Below are positions 62,274-64,000 of a DNA stretch of 64,000 nt, one piece after another. The position numbers and the translations under genes are program-made. This stretch comes from DATJGR01 sp963812255 (GTDB lineage Bacteria; Pseudomonadota; Gammaproteobacteria; Pseudomonadales; Azotimanducaceae): contig CAWEUM010000002.1 of assembly GCA_963812255.1 (NCBI GenBank), positions 124,001-188,000 of the forward strand, written 5' to 3'. Positions within the stretch are counted from its first letter, which is position 1; every line of letters begins with the position of its first letter. Below the pieces are notes generated by a model. It did no database searches and was not told the DNA's origin. It saw only the letters and a list, made by a program, of their open reading frames with translations.

Positions 62274-63314
62274 ATGCCTCTCCGCGCAAACCTCCTATTC
62301 GTGCTGGCCTCGATGCTGTTCGCTTCGCCGCATTCAGCCGCCGCAGGGGGAAGCTGGGAGCCGCTACCGGAAAGCGCGCCCGCCCCTGCCGACAACCCGA
62401 CGACCGCCGCTCGGGTCGAACTCGGCAAGATGCTGTACTTCGATCCGCGTTTGTCTTCGACCGGTACGATTTCGTGCTTCTCGTGTCATAATGTGATGGA
62501 AGGCGGTGACGACCACCGGCCGACGTCCATCGGCGTGCATGGGCACGTCGGCGGTCGCAACGCACCCACGGTCTGGAACGCCGCCTTCCTGTCGACCCAG
62601 TTCTGGGACGGTCGCGCCGCGACGCTCGAAGATCAGGCGAAGGGTCCGCCCGCGAATTCAATCGAAATGGGCATGCCGAATCTCGATGCCGTCATCGACC
62701 GCATCCGCAAGATCCCAGGCTACAAACCGTACTTCGAGAAGGCGTTCGGCGCCGGCGACGTGATCACGATGGACAACGCGGCCAAGGCCATAGCGGCCTA
62801 CGAGCGCACGCTGATCACCCCGAACAATGCATACGACCTGTACGCAAAGGGAGACGCGAAGGCACTGACTGCGCAGCAAGCCCGCGGCCTCGCGACGTTT
62901 GCCGACGTCGGTTGCACGACCTGCCACCAAGGCCCGACGTTCAGTGGGCCGGCGCTACCGGTCGGTACCGGGTTCTTCATGAAGTTCCCGACGTATCCTG
63001 ACAGTCCATACGTCGCGAAGTACGATTTTCTCAGCGATACCGGTCGCGCGAGCGCGACGAAGAACGACGCCGATAAGAACGTCTGGCGGGTGCCAGGATT
63101 GCGCAACCTGACTTACACCGCACCGTATTTTCACAACGGCCAGGTCCACACGATCGAGGAGGCTGTGCGGATCATGGCGAGCACGCAACTCAACAAGACG
63201 CTGAGCGACGCGCAGGTTGCCGACATCGTGTCGTTCCTCGAAGTTCTTTCCGGCCCCTTCCCGGCGCAGCAAATGCCACGGCTGCCGCCGACGCCCGGCG
63301 ACCTCATCGACTGA
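62274..63314 (+). CDS. Di-heme cytochrome c peroxidase
   Basis: A 346-residue periplasmic enzyme that reduces hydrogen peroxide with electrons from small cytochromes. ATG 62274 gives a signal peptide (LLFVLASMLFASPHSAAAGG). Haem motifs are CFSCH and CTTCH. Conserved pieces include LGKMLYFDPRLSSTGTISC, WDGRAATLEDQAKGP and VPGLRNLTYTAPYFHNG. The C-terminal motif is complete, unlike the broken copy at 32050. The cytochrome b561-type gene 243 bases downstream may feed it. Confidence 0.93.
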   Translation: MPLRANLLFVLASMLFASPHSAAAGGSWEPLPESAPAPADNPTTAARVELGKMLYFDPRLSSTGTISCFSCHNVMEGGDDHRPTSIGVHGHVGGRNAPTVWNAAFLSTQFWDGRAATLEDQAKGPPANSIEMGMPNLDAVIDRIRKIPGYKPYFEKAFGAGDVITMDNAAKAIAAYERTLITPNNAYDLYAKGDAKALTAQQARGLATFADVGCTTCHQGPTFSGPALPVGTGFFMKFPTYPDSPYVAKYDFLSDTGRASATKNDADKNVWRVPGLRNLTYTAPYFHNGQVHTIEEAVRIMASTQLNKTLSDAQVADIVSFLEVLSGPFPAQQMPRLPPTPGDLID

Positions 63315-63557
63315 TCCTGACTAACCGGTCGAAATGCTCAACCCGACGGCAATTCCGAACCACTGCAGCGAGCGTGCCTATTGTGTTGTTTGAGACAATC
63401 CAAGTGGAAACAGCGCCTGACTTTGGAAGCGCCCCGGCGAGTTGGATTACGCACTTCATTCCGCCTGCGCCAACGGATTGCCTATGTCGCGGATAGAATC
63501 GGCGAGGCGCGCTGTGCGCCAACCTTCGCGCCGAATGCGTTGCGTGAAGAGGTTCGA

Positions 63558-64000
63558 ATGACAGCTATGAAAGCCTATCCGGTTTGGGACGTGAGCGTCC
63601 GACTGTTCCATTGGATCAACGTGCTGTGCGTACTTGGATTGATCGCAGTTGGTGTTGCTATTCTCAACGACAAGGCACTAGGCGTGACGAACGATGGAAA
63701 GGTCCTGTTGAAGACGGTGCACGTGTGGATTGGCTACGTGCTCGCCGTGAATCTGCTGTGGCGTCTGATTTGGGCATTCATCGGAGGAAGGCATGCACGT
63801 TGGCGGGCCATTCTCCCCGGCGGACACGGCTACACGACCGATGTCCGCCACTACGTCGCCGATTTCCTTGCTCGACGGCCGCGCCAATACCTTGGGCACA
63901 ATCCAGTCGGTCGCCTCGCAGTGACACTGCTACTCTGTCTGTTACTGGTGCAAACGATCACCGGCTTGATCCTCGCCGGCACCGATCTTTTTTATCCGCC
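63558..64000 (+). CDS. Cytochrome b561-type membrane protein, partial
   Basis: Starts at ATG 63558 with AAGAGG upstream; the right edge cuts it after ~147 codons. It begins MKAYPVWDVSVRLFHWINVL, the usual N-terminus of Ni-Fe hydrogenase b-type or di-haem b561 subunits. First-helix His (FHW) and VHVWIGYVLAVNLLWRLIWA provide haem ligands. GRLAVTLLLCLLLVQTITGL is the third helix. It carries quinol electrons to a periplasmic partner, plausibly the peroxidase upstream. Confidence 0.9.
   Translation, partial: MTAMKAYPVWDVSVRLFHWINVLCVLGLIAVGVAILNDKALGVTNDGKVLLKTVHVWIGYVLAVNLLWRLIWAFIGGRHARWRAILPGGHGYTTDVRHYVADFLARRPRQYLGHNPVGRLAVTLLLCLLLVQTITGLILAGTDLFYP

Noticed and set aside
1..64000. CRISPR array or PEP-CTERM sorting substrate
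   Set aside because: No regularly spaced direct repeats and no C-terminal PEP-hydrophobic-Arg tail were seen among the genes here.

Overview
This 64 kb window is a gene-dense chromosomal segment that looks like a gammaproteobacterium with moderately high GC. The evidence is a gammaproteobacterial-type type II secretion operon, DUF1285 and DUF1631 proteins, an XrtA/PEP-CTERM exopolysaccharide system with PrsK-PrsR, and a LexA-controlled imuA-imuB-dnaE2 cassette. I would guess a Steroidobacterales-, Nevskiales- or Woeseia-like lineage, but the sequence does not fix this. TTG and GTG starts are frequent. There is no rRNA, CRISPR array or intact mobile element; one tRNA-Ser is present.

Region 1 (1-11208, all +) starts inside an outer-membrane barrel gene. 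It continues as one tight run: a GlcG-like lipoprotein, a second large barrel, a decaheme cytochrome c fused to an LVIVD-repeat domain, a pentaheme cytochrome, a PP2C phosphatase with a C-terminal membrane anchor and a double-FHA protein with a C-terminal membrane anchor. This looks like a trans-envelope electron-transfer module joined to a phosphoprotein-signalling pair, and is the most novel-looking system here. Region 2 (11223-23366) holds two XrtA-type polysaccharide genes, an exported SAM-hydrolase-like protein, a half-length DUF1631 protein and gspE-F-G-H-I-J-K-L-M on the minus strand (no gspC, gspD or gspN in the window).

Region 3 (23509-30984) has an ECF sigma factor with a stand-alone DUF4880 (FecR N-terminal) protein, pyrB, etfAB divergent from ETF-ubiquinone oxidoreductase, DUF1285, moaA, and a probable small RNA gene with its own promoter and terminator. 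Region 4 (31150-35534) is a divergent cluster around a perfect 7-1-7 Fur box: ApbE flavin transferase on one side; on the other a frameshifted di-heme peroxidase, a porin, an FMN-binding protein and a His-rich membrane protein. This is a flavin-based redox module probably controlled by iron. Region 5 (35531-45953) is mostly housekeeping: murF, sppA, an alkaline phosphatase lipoprotein overlapping gor, an orphan TPP enzyme, ugd and a GST.

Region 6 (45981-51434) is the SOS mutasome. Region 7 (51445-60408) is the second XrtA locus: the associated ATPase and tyrosine kinase on the minus strand, and divergently two sugar-nucleotide enzymes, prsK, prsR and galE. Together with ugd it can supply UDP-uronic acids and UDP-galactose for exopolysaccharide, and prsKR supplies regulation. 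Region 8 (60405-62273) is decayed: an alcohol-dehydrogenase remnant, a GST, a frameshifted integrase C-terminus and tRNA-Ser(UGA). Region 9 (62274-64000) has a complete di-heme cytochrome c peroxidase and a cytochrome b561-type protein cut by the window end.
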